Virus record (IMG/VR): IMGVR_UViG_3300048587_000119
Coordinates: 1 to 32,236 of that record
DNA length: 32,236 nt
Reading direction: 5' to 3' (one strand)
From: a virus
The position numbers were made by a program, and so were the translations under genes. Each line of letters opens with the position of its first letter. Position 1 is the stretch's first letter. Under the pieces are notes generated by a model that worked only from the letters and a program-made list of their open reading frames with translations, had not been told where the DNA came from and searched no databases. This document shows positions 1 to 6,780 of the stretch, piece after piece.

Positions 1-127
1 TTTAAAAAGGTAGACGACAATCTACTTACTCAAGCCGATGTAGACAGCGTTGTTGAAAAGCGACTCGAACGAGAACGTAGCAAATTTGCAGACTACGACA
101 CACTCAAAGAGAAAGCCGGCAAAGTTG
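1..127. repeat. Terminal overlap, copy 1 (identical to 32110-32236)
   Basis: The first 127 bases are identical to the last 127. The repeat falls inside the scaffold gene, keeps its reading frame when collapsed, and has a length equal to a k-mer size commonly used by assemblers. It is best read as the signature of a circular assembly rather than a physical terminal repeat. Confidence 0.9.
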
Positions 128-444
128 AAACCATCGCAAAAGAATTTGAAGGCAAGATTAAGACTATCAGCGATGAAAAGTCTGACCTAGAGAAACAGCT
201 CGGCGCAGCCAAGCTAGAGACAGATAAGGTAAAGATTGTCAGCGAGTTCAAGCTATCTGATGAGTTAGCAGAGTTTGTAACCGGCGATTCAGTCGATGAA
301 CTCCGGCAGAGAGCTGAAAAGCTGTCCAAAGGAATGACTGGTGGCACTATCAAAATTGATAAGAAGCAAAAGCCCGGCGAGAAAGAAACAGACTCAAAAG
401 CGCTCGCAGGTAAATTATTCGGTAAGAATAAGTCTGACGACTAA
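1..444 (+). CDS. Capsid scaffolding protein (3' part; gene starts at 32077)
   Basis: The reading frame is open from base 1 to the TAA at 442-444 and joins in frame with the ATG at 32077 once the 127-base end overlap is closed, giving a protein of 158 residues. It is highly charged (rich in Lys, Glu, Asp), with a long predicted coiled coil over most of its length and a Gly/Lys-rich tail that ends in an acidic patch. Small charged coiled-coil proteins directly upstream of an HK97-fold capsid gene are typically scaffolds that guide procapsid assembly and are then lost. The family call rests on composition and position, since no catalytic motif exists. There is no protease gene beside it, so the scaffold probably exits intact. 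The gap to the capsid gene is 39 bases with no promoter, so both are read together. Confidence 0.75.
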   Translation, partial: FKKVDDNLLTQADVDSVVEKRLERERSKFADYDTLKEKAGKVETIAKEFEGKIKTISDEKSDLEKQLGAAKLETDKVKIVSEFKLSDELAEFVTGDSVDELRQRAEKLSKGMTGGTIKIDKKQKPGEKETDSKALAGKLFGKNKSDD

Positions 445-483
445 TTAACCGTTTAATCTATTTAGAAAGAGAGAATTAAAGTT

Positions 484-1398
484 ATGGCTAATCCCCTATT
501 AACTACTGCTCTTGACCTCGCCAACCATACCGGCGATTCATGGAGTAAGAACATTCGTGGTGGTGTTCTTTCAAGGCTAGCATCACAAGACCCAGAAATT
601 AAGGTCGGTTCTACTGACCACTTCACATTTACAGGCACTCCTAAAGCAGAGCTTGTTGGTGAGGGTTCAAATAAAAGCTCAAACGATGGTACTCCTACCA
701 AAGTCACAGCTAAAACATATAAAGTTCAGATCACATATCGTTTCTCTCAGGAACTTATGTGGGCAGACGAAGATTACCAAGCTGGCGTTGTTGATGGCTT
801 AGTAGCAAACGTTGCAACAGCACTTAGTCGTGCAGTTGACTTGATTGCTATTCATGGAATCAACCCAAAGACTGGTGAAATCTCATCTGATGTAGCAAAC
901 TACTTTGACAAAGCCGGCAACGGTGTTAGTCGTGTTGTTGCTACTGGCAATGTTCAGACCGATCTTGAAACTGCTGCAAGCGACCTTCAAGAAGCTGGAT
1001 ATATTGCAACTGGAATCGCGCTTGACCCTGTTTACGCAGGTCAATTGGCTCGAAAGAAAGACAGCCAGAACCGACCTCTATACCCAGAGCTTGGTCTAGG
1101 GTTTGGCTTCGAGAACTTTCAGGGACTTGCTGCTGCGTCTAGCGACACAGTTAGTGGTCGTCAGGAACTAGAATCTAGCGAAGTAAGCATTCAAGCTATC
1201 TTGGGTGACTACAATGCCTTCAAGTGGGGTGTTGCTCGTGAAGTTCCTCTTGAGACTATCGAATATGGTGATCCAGATGGTCTTGGTGACTTAAAGCGAA
1301 CTAACGAAATTGCAATTCGCGCCGAAGCAGTATTTGGCTTTGCAATCTTTGACGGTAATGCTTTCAGCATCATCAGCACAGCCGGCGCTAGCTCCTAG
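484..1398 (+). CDS. Major capsid protein, HK97 fold
   Basis: This 304-residue protein forms the icosahedral shell. Its N-terminal stretch, the middle segment that pairs Thr/Tyr-Lys-Val strands with a Phe-Ser-Gln-Glu-Leu helix (about residues 75-100), and the C-terminal Ala-Glu-Ala-Val-Phe-Gly-Phe segment fit the short capsid proteins of siphoviruses with an HK97 fold and no long N-terminal delta domain; the separate scaffold gene upstream takes that role. The start is preceded by a purine-rich stretch (AAAGAGAG) 9-10 bases away. Codon use is shifted to GGT, GCT, CGT and CTT compared with most neighbours and CCGG is nearly absent, as expected for the most highly expressed gene. A strong terminator follows. 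Confidence 0.9.
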   Translation: MANPLLTTALDLANHTGDSWSKNIRGGVLSRLASQDPEIKVGSTDHFTFTGTPKAELVGEGSNKSSNDGTPTKVTAKTYKVQITYRFSQELMWADEDYQAGVVDGLVANVATALSRAVDLIAIHGINPKTGEISSDVANYFDKAGNGVSRVVATGNVQTDLETAASDLQEAGYIATGIALDPVYAGQLARKKDSQNRPLYPELGLGFGFENFQGLAAASSDTVSGRQELESSEVSIQAILGDYNAFKWGVAREVPLETIEYGDPDGLGDLKRTNEIAIRAEAVFGFAIFDGNAFSIISTAGASS

Positions 1399-1420
1399 AG
1401 TCTAGTCCAGCACCGAGTAT

Positions 1421-1447
1421 AAGACCACTTCCGAGTGGTCTTTTCTC
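1421..1447 (+). terminator. Intrinsic terminator after capsid gene
   Basis: Stem AGACCACT (1422-1429) pairs with AGTGGTCT (1434-1441) around a TCCG tetraloop and is followed by a T-rich run. It should strongly limit capsid transcription into the next gene, which has its own promoter. Confidence 0.9.
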
Positions 1448-1452
1448 TTTTA

Positions 1453-1461
1453 TGCTAAAAT
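1453..1461 (+). promoter_or_regulatory. Extended -10 promoter for the gene at 1471
   Basis: TGCTAAAAT ends only 9 bases before the ATG at 1471. Transcription should start at or within about two bases of the ATG, so the mRNA would be leaderless or nearly so. The same TGCTAAAAT is used before the gene at 31304. Confidence 0.6.
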
Positions 1462-1470
1462 AAACATAAT

Positions 1471-1695
1471 ATGGCTACTAAAAAAACACCGTATATAAAC
1501 AGGTTCACAGGTAATGTAGTCGTGGTCAGTAAACAGCACGCTAAAAAACTCTCAGAGGATTATTCAGAAGTTGAGTTTGTCAGAAACGACAAAGGCAAAA
1601 GGGTTATGCGCTTACAGCTTGAAAATGCAGTGGTAGATATATCTGAAAACGAAGATGGAGAGGAAGTGATAGATGGCATCGGAAGCACAAAGTAA
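1471..1695 (+). CDS. Small basic protein of unknown function in head cluster
   Basis: A 74-residue protein, Lys-rich in the first half and acidic in the last twenty residues. I do not recognise a family. It lies between the capsid gene and the MuF-like gene, has its own promoter just after the capsid terminator and overlaps the next gene by 23 bases. No membrane segment, Cys cluster or DNA-binding motif is visible. Position suggests a head-associated or head-assembly role, but this is inference only. The start lacks a Shine-Dalgarno sequence, consistent with translation from a leaderless message. Confidence 0.65.
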   Translation: MATKKTPYINRFTGNVVVVSKQHAKKLSEDYSEVEFVRNDKGKRVMRLQLENAVVDISENEDGEEVIDGIGSTK

Positions 1696-1981
1696 ATACA
1701 TCGCCGACCTAGCAGTTATTAAGACCAAAGAGTTCAAAGAGGTCAAAGAGTTGCTCGTAGCAAGCGACATTGTAAAAGATACCAGCGAAACAGTTATGCA
1801 AGCCCAGAGTATAGCCGAGATTACGCACGCACTAGACGACCTGCAGGCTTCTAGGTTCATAGATGTACTTATAGCCACAAAAACCCCAGCACGCGAGCGC
1901 ACGTACTCTCGCCGGCGCGTTGAGCGCACGATTGCAGCACTAGAAGATATTAAAGCAACAATAGACGACTGGAGCTTCTAA
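1673..1981 (+). CDS. Small alpha-helical protein of unknown function in head cluster
   Basis: A 102-residue protein, almost entirely predicted helix, with an Arg-rich segment (ERTYSRRRVERT) at about residues 75-86 and a Trp near the end (DDWSF). It starts at an ATG with GGAGAGGAAG upstream inside the previous gene and its TAA overlaps the ATG of the MuF-like gene (TAATG), so the two are translationally coupled. I do not recognise the family. Coupling to the MuF-like gene suggests a head-assembly or internal head protein; this is inference. Confidence 0.65.
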   Translation: MASEAQSKYIADLAVIKTKEFKEVKELLVASDIVKDTSETVMQAQSIAEITHALDDLQASRFIDVLIATKTPARERTYSRRRVERTIAALEDIKATIDDWSF

Positions 1982-2523
1982 TGGATTACTCGCAACTGAA
2001 CAATACAATTACTCAGAAAGTCCTGAAGGCGCTGGCGCTTATAAATAACCCAGAGATAGACCCAGAGATACGTCAGCTCAACCAAGAGATACTGTTCCGG
2101 GAAGTTGGATCGGCAGTTTACGCTAAAGTTTATGATATGAACGCCTTTGACATGGAGATAGAGTATACTCGTGGTCCGGGCATTGACGACAGATATTACG
2201 GTCTGGCAAAGGTAGCCAGCGCCAGCGTAGCCACCGGCGCTCTCGGCTTAGATGATTACGTTCGTAACTACCTAGATACAATGGCTTCAAAAGCTCAAGA
2301 GGATGCCACCACTACTGCCCGGCAGTCCGGCAAGTTTCCAACGGTAACAAGAAAGATGAATGGCGAGACCTGCAGTTGGTGCGAATCGCTAGCCGGAACT
2401 TATACCAACCCAGACTCTGAGGTATTTAAGCGCCACAGAGGTTGTGACTGCTCTATTACCACTGAGGGCTATAGATCAAGAAACGGACTGCTTGATAACT
2501 ATGTCAAACCAAAAGACCGTTGA
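1981..2523 (+). CDS. MuF-like minor head protein
   Basis: A 180-residue protein. The C-terminal third carries the Cys/His pattern of MuF-type minor head proteins: C131-x2-C134, then H152, C155 and C157 in a segment running Cys-Ser-Trp-Cys-Glu-Ser-Leu-Ala-Gly to His-Arg-Gly-Cys-Asp-Cys. Proteins of this family sit inside the head at the portal and help genome delivery or packaging. The N-terminal part is helical and short, so this is a compact form without a fused toxin or enzyme domain. In most siphoviruses this gene follows the portal; here it precedes it, with the RusA gene in between. It ends with TGA, evidence that TGA is not recoded. Confidence 0.8.
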   Translation: MDYSQLNNTITQKVLKALALINNPEIDPEIRQLNQEILFREVGSAVYAKVYDMNAFDMEIEYTRGPGIDDRYYGLAKVASASVATGALGLDDYVRNYLDTMASKAQEDATTTARQSGKFPTVTRKMNGETCSWCESLAGTYTNPDSEVFKRHRGCDCSITTEGYRSRNGLLDNYVKPKDR

Positions 2524-2878
2524 GCTTACATTACAAGGTAGTGTTCCGAGTAAAAAGAACTCTCGTATAAACAGAGGCGATGGCATGAGCTTTCCAAGCC
2601 GGAAGTATATGGACTGGCAAAAGCTGGCAATGCAACAGACCCGGCTACAGACACGCGAGCGCTTTTTTAACCCTGTAAGCATAGAAGTAATCATATACTT
2701 TGGCACTCAGATAAGAGCCGACTTAGACAACCGGCTGACTAGTATATTAGATATGCTCGTGGAGGCAGTAATATTGAAAGACGATAAATGGCAAGATGTG
2801 CCTATTATGCAAGCACAGGCTGAATATCGCAAAGGCAAGCCGGGAGCTTTTATACGCATAACAGAGCTGTCAGAATAG
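2501..2878 (+). CDS. rusA: RusA-type Holliday junction resolvase
   Basis: A 125-residue protein starting at the ATG at 2501, which overlaps the MuF-like gene by 23 bases; an upstream in-frame GTG at 2444 would add residues unlike the family. The N-terminus runs Gly-Ser-Val-Pro-Ser-Lys-Lys as in RusA proteins, and the signature RADLDNRLTSILDML is followed by a Lys-Asp-Asp-Lys-Trp segment, giving the three acidic residues that bind Mg in RusA (the two Asp of DLDN and a later Asp). RusA cleaves four-way DNA junctions. For the phage this would clear branched DNA before or during packaging. Its place between head genes instead of a replication module fits a packaging role. Length matches the family. 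Confidence 0.85.
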   Translation: MSNQKTVELTLQGSVPSKKNSRINRGDGMSFPSRKYMDWQKLAMQQTRLQTRERFFNPVSIEVIIYFGTQIRADLDNRLTSILDMLVEAVILKDDKWQDVPIMQAQAEYRKGKPGAFIRITELSE

Positions 2879-2892
2879 TTGTAATGTTCTTA

Positions 2893-2901
2893 TGCTACAA
2901 T
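2893..2901 (+). promoter_or_regulatory. Extended -10 element upstream of portal gene
   Basis: TGCTACAAT, the first of two -10 elements in this gap; the second, at 2911-2919, matches consensus better. The TGCTACAAT form recurs at 5779 and 24309. Confidence 0.5.
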
Positions 2902-2910
2902 TACAATATC

Positions 2911-2977
2911 TGTTATAATAATTATTGAATAAACAACCACGCATACGGTGCGGCAAATCCGGCTTAAAAGGATGAGA
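2911..2977 (+). promoter_or_regulatory. Portal promoter and hairpin leader
   Basis: TGTTATAAT (2911-2919) is a perfect extended -10. The transcript leader of about 50 bases contains ACGCATACGGTGCGGCAAAT and a small CGG/CCG hairpin, followed by AAAAGGA as ribosome binding site for the ATG at 2978. It aligns with the leader before the tape measure gene (7103-7160) over about 35 bases and belongs to a set of five related leaders. Confidence 0.65.
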
Positions 2978-4324
2978 ATGGAACAAGAGCCGGTACAAAA
3001 CCCATTAACCCCAATAGCACAAGGAGTAGCAAGAGAACTGTTGCTCTGCCTCGCTGGTCACGAACCAAAAATACAAAACAAATACGACTATTATAATGCC
3101 GACAATAGCACTCGTGACTTTGGAATCTCTACACCTAAAAGAATGGTCCACTTAAGACCGGGTATTGGATGGGCTAGCCGAGCAGTTAATACATTATCGG
3201 ATCGCGTTGTATTTGATGGCTTTGCTAAAGACAGCTTCGGAATAAATGATTACTTAACTCAAATAAATGGCTACAGCGTTATTGGCCAAGCCAAGCACGA
3301 TGCATTTATAGCCGGCTGTTCGTTTATAGCAGTATCAGACGAGATGATGACCGGGCGCAAGATGCTAATACCTTTTACTGCGACTGAAGCCACTGGCGTA
3401 ATAGACCAAACAACCGGGCTATTGAAATATGGCTTGGCAGTAACTCGCTGGGCAGAGCCACAGCCAAAAAAGAAAGGTATACGCTTCGCGCCATCTGATT
3501 TCATAGTATTCACACCTAGCTTCACTGCAATATTCGAGGGTCGCACAATATCAGAAATCATCCCAAACCCAACAGGGCGCACTTTATTACATCCAATCAC
3601 GCATCGTGCAAGTGCAAACCAGCCACTCGGCAAGTCCCGGCTCACAAAAACAGCCCGGCGCATCATTCAGGAAGTTGGCAGGCTTAAAAGACGCGAGGAA
3701 ATTGCAGAGGAGTTTTACGCACTACCACAGCGCTATATTACCGGTCTAGCAGAAGGCGCTACTAAAGACGAGAACCTTGACTCGGCTATTGGTAAAGTCT
3801 GGGCGATCACAAAAGACGAAGATGGCGATGCACCAACCGTAGGTGTCCTCCAGCAAATGAGCATTGAAGGCTTTATTGGTGCAAAGAAAGACAAAGCTCG
3901 CGACTTCTGTGCAGAAACAGCACTTACTCTTCGCAACTTAGGCTATGAAACCGGCAACCCAACCAGCGCCGAGAGCTTGGCGACTATGTCAGACGATCTA
4001 TTACTAGAAGCAACCAATAGCCAAGAGGAAATGGGTCAGCAAATAAAAGAGCTGTGTATAACTCTCCGATTAGCCATGAACGGTAATGATGAAATCCCTG
4101 CAGCACTAAACGAAATCATCCCAGCGTGGAAACCTATCTTCCAAGTTGATGTCGGCGCAGCCGGTGACGCTATATTTAAGCTCTACCAAGCAATGCCTGA
4201 GATTATCGGCACAGTTTCCGGCTATAGAATGCTGGGTATTGGAATAAGAGAAGCAGAAGAGCTAGTCGCTAAAAGACAGGCTGCAACTGCAGCAAGCTTT
4301 ATGCAGAACGGAGGAGGTCAGTAA
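2978..4324 (+). CDS. Portal protein, SPP1 gp6-like
   Basis: A 448-residue protein. It forms the dodecameric ring at the unique head vertex through which DNA is pumped in and out. The order of segments is typical for SPP1 gp6-type portals: an N-terminal wing with a conserved Arg-Pro-Gly-Ile-Gly-Trp-Ala segment, a stretch ending Asp-Ala-Phe-Ile-Ala-Gly-Cys-Ser-Phe, and the helical C-terminus with Thr-Ala-Leu-Thr-Leu-Arg-Asn-Leu-Gly and Asn-Pro-Thr-Ser-Ala-Glu-Ser. I chose ATG 2978 because AAAAGGA lies about 6 bases upstream; the longer GTG start at 2948 falls inside the leader hairpin. The stop overlaps the next ATG (TAATG). Confidence 0.88.
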   Translation: MEQEPVQNPLTPIAQGVARELLLCLAGHEPKIQNKYDYYNADNSTRDFGISTPKRMVHLRPGIGWASRAVNTLSDRVVFDGFAKDSFGINDYLTQINGYSVIGQAKHDAFIAGCSFIAVSDEMMTGRKMLIPFTATEATGVIDQTTGLLKYGLAVTRWAEPQPKKKGIRFAPSDFIVFTPSFTAIFEGRTISEIIPNPTGRTLLHPITHRASANQPLGKSRLTKTARRIIQEVGRLKRREEIAEEFYALPQRYITGLAEGATKDENLDSAIGKVWAITKDEDGDAPTVGVLQQMSIEGFIGAKKDKARDFCAETALTLRNLGYETGNPTSAESLATMSDDLLLEATNSQEEMGQQIKELCITLRLAMNGNDEIPAALNEIIPAWKPIFQVDVGAAGDAIFKLYQAMPEIIGTVSGYRMLGIGIREAEELVAKRQAATAASFMQNGGGQ

Positions 4325-4749
4325 TGGCACTAACACCATTTGCAACACTAGAGCAACTTGAAGCTTTCTGGAAAGATGTCCCCGAAGCAGATGAAGGTCG
4401 CGCAGACATACTCCTAGAACTCGCCAGCAACCGTCTGCGCCTAATAGCCACTGATGTTGGTATTGACCTAGATATGAAGGTAGAAGCCAGCGAAGCCTAC
4501 TCTACTACTGCCAGATGGGTAGTAATGGAAGCAGTAAAACGTGCAATGCTTACTCCAACCGACCAACCACCTGTCGATACTTGGTCACAAACAGCCGGTC
4601 CATATTCAGAGAACTATAAGTACACCAACCCAAGTGGTGACTTATGGTTTAAAAAGTCTGAGCTTAAATCGCTTGGATTATATGGGCAACAGAAACTAAC
4701 GAGTATTAGTACTTCACAAAACTTATACTATGATATTTATTCATCTTAA
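4324..4749 (+). CDS. Head-tail connector (Gp19/Gp15-like adaptor)
   Basis: A 141-residue protein coupled to the portal gene by a TAATG overlap. The first seventy residues, with Phe-Ala-Thr-Leu-Glu-Gln-Leu followed by a helical segment that carries Ala-Asp-Ile-Leu-Leu-Glu-Leu-Ala-Ser-Asn-Arg-Leu-Arg, match adaptor proteins that dock beneath the portal (HK97 gp6 / SPP1 gp15 type). The second half has the usual Ala-Val-Lys-Arg helix and an extended Tyr/Pro-rich tail. This protein bridges the portal and the head stopper; the stopper gene itself lies far away on the map, at 31304, which is unusual. Confidence 0.75.
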   Translation: MALTPFATLEQLEAFWKDVPEADEGRADILLELASNRLRLIATDVGIDLDMKVEASEAYSTTARWVVMEAVKRAMLTPTDQPPVDTWSQTAGPYSENYKYTNPSGDLWFKKSELKSLGLYGQQKLTSISTSQNLYYDIYSS

Positions 4750-4765
4750 ATAAAAAGGATTACAA

Positions 4766-5092
4766 ATGGAAAGTGACTCAACAGTAGCAATAGCAGCACT
4801 CGGCGTACTAGCCACCTCAGTCGGTTTAATGGCGTGGGTAGTTAAAAAGGTACTCGGAGATGTAGCTCCGGCGCTTACTAAGCACGCAGAAACAGCCGAG
4901 AAGCTCGCCGGTATGGTCAGCAATAACACTGAAAGTACTCAAAAAAACACCGAGTCAAACGATGAACTGTTAAAGTTTATGCGCCGGCTAAACGGTAAGT
5001 TAGAAAAGGCTGTTATTCAAAAAGTATCTGAGCAAACGGTAGAACACCAGACTGTAAACGTCACTGAGAATAAAGAAACCTCTGCAGAATAA
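4766..5092 (+). CDS. Small membrane protein with coiled-coil tail, unknown function
   Basis: A 108-residue protein with one hydrophobic segment at about residues 7-28 and then a long polar, mostly helical tail with Asn/Thr/Glu-rich stretches. AAAAAGGA precedes the start. No family is recognised. A single N-terminal membrane helix followed by a charged coil resembles small holin-like proteins, but a two-helix holin candidate is already present beside the endolysin, and this gene sits between the connector and tail tube. It could be a second lysis or membrane-active protein, or a tail-associated protein. Confidence 0.6.
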   Translation: MESDSTVAIAALGVLATSVGLMAWVVKKVLGDVAPALTKHAETAEKLAGMVSNNTESTQKNTESNDELLKFMRRLNGKLEKAVIQKVSEQTVEHQTVNVTENKETSAE

Positions 5093-5096
5093 AATA

Positions 5097-5168
5097 TGTT
5101 ATTATATAGCCATAAGCAGAGCGCACCTCACACGCGTTGTGCCGACAACTTGAACAAAGGTAAAATCC
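5097..5168 (+). promoter_or_regulatory. Tail tube promoter and hairpin leader
   Basis: TGTTATTAT (5097-5105) is an extended -10. The leader contains ACACGC, then a clear hairpin GTTGT-gccg-ACAAC, then AAAGG about 8 bases before the ATG. Order and spacing match the other TGTT-type leaders. Confidence 0.6.
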
Positions 5169-5729
5169 ATGAACGATGCTGATAATGTTTCGTTTGGTAA
5201 ACCAAAGTCAACCGGTGCTGTTTATGTAGCACCTGCCGGCACACCTCTTCCTACTACTGCTTGGGGAACTCTCAACGCAGCTTTTAAAGGGATGGGCTAT
5301 GTCAGCGAAGATGGCTTGGTTAACTCGGTTGAGACCGATACAGAGAACATAAACGCATGGGGAGGCGACTTAGTATTAGTCGGTCAAACCACGTTTACAG
5401 AAATGTTTACTGTTAATCTCATTGAGACCAATGAAGAAGCACTAAAAGTGTATTATGGTGATGGAAACGTTACAGTTGAAGGTAATGGAAGCATTACAGT
5501 CAACCAAACCAGCGAAATGCTGCCAAATGTAGTGGTAGTATTCGAGCTAGTATTGACCGGTGGGCGCATCAAGCGCATTGTCGTGCCAAATGCTCAAATC
5601 GCTGATCGTAGTGGCGAGATCACTTACGTTGATGGCGAGGCTATCACATATCCTACTCAGTTTGTTGCTTACCCAGATGAAAATGGGCAAACACACATTG
5701 AGTACATTGCGACAGCTCTATCGTCTTAA
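5169..5729 (+). CDS. Major tail tube protein
   Basis: A 186-residue, beta-rich, Gly/Thr/Val-rich protein with few charged clusters. The N-terminal Pro-Lys-Ser-Thr-Gly-Ala-Val-Tyr-Val-Ala-Pro-Ala-Gly-Thr segment and the following Gly-Tyr-Val-Ser-Glu-Asp-Gly-Leu are characteristic of tail tube proteins of actinophage-like siphoviruses, which stack as hexamers around the tape measure. It has its own promoter and leader and a terminator right after, as expected for a gene needed in large amounts, and precedes the frameshifting tail chaperone genes as in most siphoviruses. No Ig-like C-terminal domain is present. Confidence 0.88.
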   Translation: MNDADNVSFGKPKSTGAVYVAPAGTPLPTTAWGTLNAAFKGMGYVSEDGLVNSVETDTENINAWGGDLVLVGQTTFTEMFTVNLIETNEEALKVYYGDGNVTVEGNGSITVNQTSEMLPNVVVVFELVLTGGRIKRIVVPNAQIADRSGEITYVDGEAITYPTQFVAYPDENGQTHIEYIATALSS

Positions 5730-5744
5730 GCGAAGTACACGTTT

Positions 5745-5775
5745 AAAAGCGCTCGGTATATCTGGGCGCTTTTTT
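5745..5775 (+). terminator. Intrinsic terminator after tail tube gene
   Basis: AAAAGCGC (5745-5752) pairs with GCGCTTTT (5766-5773), and the T run continues to 5775. The arm sequence is almost the same as that of the terminator at 23855-23886. Confidence 0.88.
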
Positions 5776-5778
5776 ATG

Positions 5779-5787
5779 TGCTACAAT
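5779..5787 (+). promoter_or_regulatory. Extended -10 promoter for tail chaperone genes
   Basis: TGCTACAAT starts 4 bases after the preceding terminator, giving a leader of about 30 bases with GTGGAG before the ATG at 5825. Confidence 0.6.
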
Positions 5788-5824
5788 ATCGATACAATAG
5801 TAAAAAAGAAGTGGAGCAAACACT

Positions 5825-6154
5825 ATGGCTGATGAAGATCAGAAAAAAGCTGAAAGCAGCATTAAACAAATTGACCTAGACGGATACACCTTCTCAGTAG
5901 ATACAGACCTACTAGATGATGTCGAGGCATTTGAGTATATTGACCGTATTGAAAACAAAGGTCAAATCGCCGGAATCGTGCCATTGATTAAGTTTCTTAT
6001 TGGCGACAAGGGCTATGAAGATATGAAAACCCACTTCTCTGCTATAGATGCAGAAGCCCACAAAGACGAGCCAAACTACAAAGGTCGCTTCCGAGTCAGT
6101 AAATTGAACGATGTCTACCTAGCAATCATCCAGCGCTTCGACCCAAAAGGCTAG
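5825..6154 (+). CDS. Tail assembly chaperone, short form (gpG-like)
   Basis: A 109-residue acidic protein made when the ribosome does not shift frame. It lies between the tail tube and tape measure genes, where siphoviruses encode the chaperone that coats the tape measure protein and recruits tail tube subunits. The pattern Asp-Leu-Asp-Gly-Tyr-Thr-Phe followed by helices with Ile-Val-Pro-Leu-Ile-Lys-Phe-Leu-Ile-Gly-Asp fits the N-terminal domain of actinophage-type chaperones. The slippery site is three codons before the stop. Confidence 0.85.
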   Translation: MADEDQKKAESSIKQIDLDGYTFSVDTDLLDDVEAFEYIDRIENKGQIAGIVPLIKFLIGDKGYEDMKTHFSAIDAEAHKDEPNYKGRFRVSKLNDVYLAIIQRFDPKG

Positions 6155-6540
6155 CCCTTGTTAAGATACGCTGGCAGTATCCTGACGAATTAGAGGCAGA
6201 CTTTCAGCAATACTACAACTTAGACATCGCGCACGTATCGCCAGCAAGAGCAGCGCGACTACTATTTCAATTACCGAGAAGTTGTAGAACGTTTATTGCT
6301 ATCTCGCCGGCTAACGAATGGGGATGGTCCGAGATACTAGCAAACAAAGCCACGTATTTATTGGAAGTTCTAGCTTGGCAACAGACCAAAGACGGTCAGA
6401 AGAAAGTCCCACGCCACAAACCAAAGCCATTTATACCGGAATTTATGAAGCCACCAAAAGAACCAAGCCCAATAAACAATGGCGCAGAGGCTCATACAGT
6501 AGAGGACATCCGATCTATACTAGACCTACCTCGTGGTTAA
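5825..6540 (+). CDS. Tail assembly chaperone, long form by -1 frameshift (gpGT-like)
   Basis: The short chaperone frame is joined at the slippery heptamer C-CCA-AAA (6142-6148) to the -1 frame, which is open from 6148 (AGG) to the TAA at 6538-6540, giving 108 + 130 = 238 residues. The extension has the layout of T domains in actinophage-type chaperones: Ile-Arg-Trp near its start, Tyr-Tyr-Asn-Leu-Asp, an Ala-Arg-Leu-Leu-Phe-Gln-Leu-Pro segment, Glu-Trp-Gly-Trp-Ser-Glu, a long helix, then a Lys/Pro-rich tail. No start codon fits this frame on its own, so it is made only by shifting. The long form should appear as a minor fraction and bind the tape measure protein. Confidence 0.88.
6142..6148 (+). 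other. -1 ribosomal slippery site CCCAAAA
   Basis: In zero frame the codons read CCA AAA, preceded by C, the canonical X-XXY-YYZ form. The zero-frame stop TAG lies at 6152-6154 and the -1 frame is open for 130 codons. Confidence 0.88.
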
Positions 6541-6571
6541 AAAATGTATACAGGCAAAATACTATAAAATA

Positions 6572-6614
6572 AACCGACCATATTCGTCTATTGACGAAAA
6601 AGGTCTGGTTGTTT
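6572..6614 (+). terminator. Nested hairpin after tail chaperone, possible terminator
   Basis: AACCGACC (6572-6579) pairs with GGTCTGGTT (6602-6610) with one bulge, and an inner hairpin TTCGTC-tatt-GACGAA lies within it. The following bases (GTTTC) are only weakly T-rich, so termination is uncertain; the structure could also protect the 3' end of the chaperone mRNA. Confidence 0.5.
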
Positions 6615-6629
6615 CATAACTAGATAATT

Positions 6630-6754
6630 ACCCCTATAAATCGTTATTTATACAAAAAGCGAACAAAGTCCCCTACCCTACTCCGGCATAAAAAATAAAA
6701 ACACTCACCCCTATAAACTCGTAAAAAACGCAAGACTAGGAGCTGAGTAGGGGA
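6630..6754. repeat. Short direct and inverted repeats in intergenic region
   Basis: ACCCCTATAAA occurs at 6630-6640 and 6707-6717, each followed within two bases by CGT. CCCTACTC (6676-6683) is complementary to GAGTAGGG (6745-6752), and the overlapping TCCCCTAC (6669-6676) to GTAGGGGA (6747-6754), so two alternative stems compete for the same 3' arm. The whole gap 6541-6786 holds no convincing reading frame. A regulatory or replication role is possible; nothing shows which. Confidence 0.5.
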
Positions 6755-6774
6755 GCGCCTATACGCGTGTGGGG

Positions 6775-6780
6775 TATACT
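6775..6780 (+). promoter_or_regulatory. -10 element for the gene at 6787
   Basis: TATACT is followed by six bases and then ATG 6787. This spacing gives a leaderless message and supports ATG 6787 over an upstream GTG at 6769, which would lie on top of the -10. Confidence 0.5.

Noticed and set aside
1-127. True terminal direct repeat as in T7-like phages
   Set aside because: It lies within the scaffold gene, is exactly 127 bases long and collapses without frame change, which fits an assembler overlap better.
1981-2523. Stop-codon recoding (TGA as Gly or Trp)
   Set aside because: TGA ends several well-bounded genes, including this one, and TAG and TAA are also used as normal stops.
2948-2977. 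Longer portal start at GTG 2948
   Set aside because: It lies inside the conserved leader and lacks a ribosome binding site; ATG 2978 has AAAAGGA in place.
6318-6572. 84-residue reading frame after the tail chaperone
   Set aside because: It overlaps the -1 frame of the chaperone in another phase, and its protein is low-quality basic sequence; the -1 frame fits the known family.
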